From assembly GCA_934636045.1 (NCBI GenBank), contig CAKTZP010000037.1, positions 1-15,477 on the forward strand: DNA of 15,477 nt, given 5' to 3'. Below are positions 12,530 to 15,477 of the stretch, in pieces. The notes below the pieces were generated by a model. It saw only the letters and a program-made list of their open reading frames with translations, was not told where the DNA came from and made no database searches. Source of the stretch: an uncultured Oscillospiraceae bacterium. GTDB taxonomy: Bacteria > Bacillota > Clostridia > Oscillospirales > Oscillospiraceae. A program made the position numbers and the translations under genes. Position 1 is the stretch's first letter; every line of letters starts with the position of its first letter.

Positions 12530-15019
12530 ATGGAAAAGAACGTTCCCGAGCTGCGCATTCCGGTAACGGTCGCGGGCATCGAGTTCAAAAACCCGTTCTA
12601 CGTGGCCTCCGGTCCGACGACCAAATCCGTGCGCCAGCTCGTGGAGATCGAGCGCACGGGCTGGGCGGCGGCCAGCATCAAGCTGAGCATCGACCCCGCG
12701 CCCTACATCAACCGCAAGCCCCGCTATTCGCTGTTCAAGGACCGCAATGCGCTGGCCTTCACCGCCGAAAAGCGCCTGACCTTTGAACAGGGGCTCCAGC
12801 TCATCCGCGACGCAAAGCCGCAGCTGCACGACCTCAAGCTTATGGCCAACATCACCTACGCGGGCGACAACGGCACCGCGGGCTGGGTCAACATGGCCAA
12901 AAAGTTCGAGGAAGCGGGCGCAGACATCATCGAGCTGAACATGTGCTGCCCGAACATGAGCTACAATCTGGAAATGACCTCCGGCGGCAGCCAGCATGCG
13001 GCCAAGCAGACCGGTGCCAGCATGGGGCAGCACGCCGAGATCGCCGCGGAGATCGTCCGCGCGATCAAAAAGGAGCTGCACATCCCGCTGTTCGTCAAGC
13101 TCACGCCCGAGGGCGGCCAGATCGCCCACGTGGCCAAGGCGCTCTACGAGGCCGGGGCGGACGCCGTCGGCGGCACCGGCAACCGGCTGGGCATGCCGCC
13201 GATCAACCTCGACAACCCCGGCGGCGCGGCCTTCCATCTGCAGGACGAGCTGTCCATGGGCTGCTATTGCAGCAGCTGGCTCAAGCCGCTGGCACAGCGC
13301 GACACCTATGAAATTCGCAAGGTCTGCGGCCTCGAGCCGCCCATCATGGCCGCCGGCGGCATCACCAACTGGCGCGACGCGGTGGAAATGGTGCTCTGCG
13401 GCGGTACGCTTCTGGGCGTGTGTGCCGAGACGCTGATCTCCGGCTACGACATCGTCCGGCCGATGATCGCCGGGCTGCACGACTACATGCAGAAGCACGG
13501 CTACACCGACCTTTCCCAGATGCGCGGCCTGATCGTCCCCGAGGTGAAGACCGCCACGGACGTCACGCTGTATGCCGGTTACGCCAAAATCAAGGAACCC
13601 AATCTCTCCGCGCCCTGCAAGAGTGCCTGCCCGCACCATGTTCCCGTGCAGGCCTATGTGCAGAAGGTCGCCAAGGGCGACTACCGCCGCGCGTGGGAGC
13701 TCATCACCGGCACCAACGCGCTGCAAAACCTCTGCGCGCTGGTCTGCGAGCATCCCTGCGAGGATGTCTGCGTCCGCGGCAGCGTGGATGCACCGGTCAA
13801 GATCCGCGCGCTCAAGCGCTTTGTGCTGGATTACGGCAAGGCGCAGGGCTGGAAGCCCGCGTGGAGCGAGACCGAGCCGAACGGCCATCGCGTCGCCGTC
13901 ATCGGCGCGGGCCCCGCAGGACTGACCTGCGCCGCCGAGCTGAAGAAGGCCGGTTATGCCGTGACCGTCTTTGAAAAAGAAGCCGAAGCGGGCGGCTTGC
14001 TGCGCTATGCCGTTCCGAATTACGCCGGACACCGCGCCGAGCTACAAGCTACCGTCGAGGAGCTGAAGCAGGCAGGCGTGGAGTTCCGCTTCCAGACCGC
14101 GCTGACCGCCGCGCCGGAGGGCTATGACGCCGTCTTTGCCGCTGCGGGCGCGTGGGAAAAGCAGACCGCCGCCATCCCCGGCGCAACGACCGCGCTGGAT
14201 GCGCGCGAGCTGCTGCTGCGCGTCAACACCGGCGAAGACCTCCGCCTGACCGGCAGCGTTGCCGTCATCGGCGCGGGCTGGCCGGCCATTGACGCCGCGC
14301 GTGCCGCCGTCCGGCTGGGCGCGCAGGAGGTCACGCTGCTGGCGCCGGCCGCACTTCCGACTCGCAGCGCCTATCGCGAGGCGCTGGCGCTGGCGCGCGA
14401 GGAGGGTGTCAGTGTGCTGGAAAACGCCGCCGTCACCGAGATCGCGGCCGACGCCGTCAGCTTTACCGTGAACGGCGCGAAGATGCGCCTTTCCTGCGAC
14501 ACGACGATTCTGGAAAATGCCTACACCGCGCAGAGCTTTGCCGGTGAGAACGTTGTCCTGCCCGGCCGCATCACGAACATCATCTCGGCCATTACCGCCG
14601 GCAAGAACGCCGCCGCGCAGCTCGACCGCCTCGTGCGGGGCGCGCAGGCCACGCTCGAGCCTGTTGCCGCGGTGAAGACCGTCAACCCCGAAGCCGTGCG
14701 CAAGCGCAGCGGCTACCTGAAAAAGGAGCCCAACCCCCTGCGCCTGACCACCCCGGCCGCCGAGCGCAAGACGAGCTTCCACCCTTATGAGCGCCCGCTG
14801 ACCGAGGCCGAGGCGCAGAAGGAAGCCGCCCGCTGCCTCAACTGCGGCTGCGGCGAGGGCTGCCAGCTATGCAAGACCATCTGCACGGACTTTGCCCCGT
14901 TCGTCGCGGCGGACGACACCATGCAGATCTGCAAGGGCGACTGCGTCGCCTGCGGCATGTGCTACAATCGCTGCCCCAACGGCAACATTGAAATGGTCAA
15001 TTTGGGAGAAAAAGTTTAA
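12530..15019 (+). CDS. DHODH-GltD-ferredoxin fusion, dihydropyrimidine dehydrogenase-like
   Basis: An 829-residue multidomain flavoprotein. Residues 1 to about 345 form a DHODH/PreA-like FMN barrel with ELNMCCPN at 135-142. Residues about 360-430 are a GltD-type Fe-S helical domain with C363, C367, C402, C406, C410 and C414. Residues about 455-700 are an FAD/NAD(P) module with GAGPAG at 459-464 and a second dinucleotide fold at 580-588. The C terminus has two Fe-S motifs, C769-C785 and CxxCxxCxxxCP at C805-C815. Electrons would flow from NAD(P)H via FAD and Fe-S to FMN and substrate. Aligned from memory with human DPD, the catalytic cysteine position is M165 and the TNT substrate loop is GN, so pyrimidine is doubtful. 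ATG 12530 has AAGGAGG at 7 bases and follows the oxidoreductase gene after 2 bases. Confidence 0.85.
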   Translation: MEKNVPELRIPVTVAGIEFKNPFYVASGPTTKSVRQLVEIERTGWAAASIKLSIDPAPYINRKPRYSLFKDRNALAFTAEKRLTFEQGLQLIRDAKPQLHDLKLMANITYAGDNGTAGWVNMAKKFEEAGADIIELNMCCPNMSYNLEMTSGGSQHAAKQTGASMGQHAEIAAEIVRAIKKELHIPLFVKLTPEGGQIAHVAKALYEAGADAVGGTGNRLGMPPINLDNPGGAAFHLQDELSMGCYCSSWLKPLAQRDTYEIRKVCGLEPPIMAAGGITNWRDAVEMVLCGGTLLGVCAETLISGYDIVRPMIAGLHDYMQKHGYTDLSQMRGLIVPEVKTATDVTLYAGYAKIKEPNLSAPCKSACPHHVPVQAYVQKVAKGDYRRAWELITGTNALQNLCALVCEHPCEDVCVRGSVDAPVKIRALKRFVLDYGKAQGWKPAWSETEPNGHRVAVIGAGPAGLTCAAELKKAGYAVTVFEKEAEAGGLLRYAVPNYAGHRAELQATVEELKQAGVEFRFQTALTAAPEGYDAVFAAAGAWEKQTAAIPGATTALDARELLLRVNTGEDLRLTGSVAVIGAGWPAIDAARAAVRLGAQEVTLLAPAALPTRSAYREALALAREEGVSVLENAAVTEIAADAVSFTVNGAKMRLSCDTTILENAYTAQSFAGENVVLPGRITNIISAITAGKNAAAQLDRLVRGAQATLEPVAAVKTVNPEAVRKRSGYLKKEPNPLRLTTPAAERKTSFHPYERPLTEAEAQKEAARCLNCGCGEGCQLCKTICTDFAPFVAADDTMQICKGDCVACGMCYNRCPNGNIEMVNLGEKV

Positions 15020-15037
15020 CCTTTGGAGGTATCGCAA

Positions 15038-15477
15038 ATGCATGAAGTTAACTTTGACATCAGCGGACAAGTGGCAGTCATTACGGGCGCAGGTGGGATC
15101 ATCTGCGGCGTGATGGCGCGGGAGATGGCGAAGAAGGGCGCGAAGGTTGCGCTGCTGGATCTGTTCGTCGAAAACGCGCAGAAGATCGCCGACGAGATCA
15201 ACGCCGCGGGCGGCGACGCGATCGCCGTCAAGGCCAACGTCCTCGACCGCGCCAGCCTCGAGGAGGCGCGCGACGCCGTCGTGGCCAAGTACGGCCACAT
15301 CGACGTGCTCATCAACGGCGCGGGCGGCAACAAGAAGCAGGCCACCGTCTCCCCGGAGCTGGACTTCTTCCACCTCGACGTAGACGCGTTCAAGTGGGTT
15401 TTTGACCTGAACGTCACCGGCGCGGTGCTGACGACGATGGTCTTCGGCGAGCTGCTGGCCAAGCAGGGCACTGGCAA
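15038..15477 (+). CDS. Short-chain dehydrogenase, UxuB (mannonate oxidoreductase)-like, partial
   Basis: The first 146 codons of an SDR protein; the gene runs off the window. The cofactor motif is VITGAGGIICG (residues 14-24), and LINGAGGNKKQAT carries the NAG motif of the family. The extended form NGAGGN, followed by a segment ending in FDLNVTG, resembles the SDR-type D-mannonate/fructuronate oxidoreductases of Firmicutes. The catalytic YxxxK lies beyond the end, so activity cannot be judged. The ATG at 15038 has GGAGG (15025-15029) at 8 bases and lies 18 bases after the fusion gene. It suggests a sugar-acid or keto-sugar intermediate in the pathway. Confidence 0.85.
   Translation, partial: MHEVNFDISGQVAVITGAGGIICGVMAREMAKKGAKVALLDLFVENAQKIADEINAAGGDAIAVKANVLDRASLEEARDAVVAKYGHIDVLINGAGGNKKQATVSPELDFFHLDVDAFKWVFDLNVTGAVLTTMVFGELLAKQGTG

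Noticed and set aside
12497..14032. Minus-strand open frame of 511 codons opposite the fusion gene
   Set aside because: Antisense shadow with low-complexity Gly/Ala/Arg/His-rich translation; the plus strand has clear flavoprotein domains.
1..15477. CRISPR arrays, transposases, integrases, tRNA or rRNA genes
   Set aside because: No spaced direct repeats, mobile-element proteins or RNA gene signatures were seen.

Overview
The window looks like chromosomal DNA of a GC-rich Gram-positive anaerobe, most likely a Clostridia/Oscillospiraceae-type gut bacterium. This is inferred from strong AGGAGG ribosome-binding sites, sigma-A promoters close to consensus, a short lipoprotein signal of Firmicutes style, Fe-S-rich flavoenzymes and the mix of gene families. 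No species can be named from the sequence alone. There are no rRNA, tRNA, CRISPR or insertion-sequence features.

Layout. Positions 1-272 hold a hairpin-rich stretch with no credible gene. A near-perfect sigma-A promoter (273-301) drives trxA (370-690), which ends at a strong terminator. Facing it on the minus strand is a two-gene unit: an NAD-dependent epimerase-like protein (1828-2847) translationally coupled to an AEC-family transporter (905-1828). Divergent from that unit is a LacI-family regulator (2939-3982). Its stop codon overlaps the stop of a convergent compact Gfo/Idh/MocA-like gene (3979-4767, minus).

The regulatory centre is 4805-5027. Two strong divergent promoters, one for the compact oxidoreductase and one for the operon to the right, are separated by a perfect LacI-type palindrome. 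A second copy of the same 14-bp palindrome lies about 100 bp downstream of the rightward start site. This suggests repression by DNA looping, with the neighbouring LacI protein as the best candidate repressor.

The rightward operon (5112 to beyond the window end) holds ten consecutive genes: a lipoprotein type-I substrate-binding protein, two LIV-type (HAAT) permeases, two LIV-type ATPases, a NagB-like deaminase/isomerase, a creatininase-family amidohydrolase, a full-length Gfo/Idh/MocA oxidoreductase, an 829-residue DHODH-GltD-ferredoxin fusion, and a short-chain dehydrogenase cut by the window end. After the binding-protein gene is a 258-base gap able to form several strong hairpins and a long closing helix just before the livH ribosome-binding site.

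Together the genes look like an inducible uptake and catabolic system for a nitrogen-containing, probably sugar-derived compound. The substrate is unknown. The transporter imports it, the LacI protein senses it or an intermediate, dehydrogenases oxidise it, and the amidohydrolase and NagB-like enzyme break C-N bonds or isomerise. The flavin/Fe-S fusion carries out a reductive or oxidative step. The fusion is the most unusual protein: its domain order is rotated relative to animal dihydropyrimidine dehydrogenase, and by my alignment the catalytic cysteine is a methionine.
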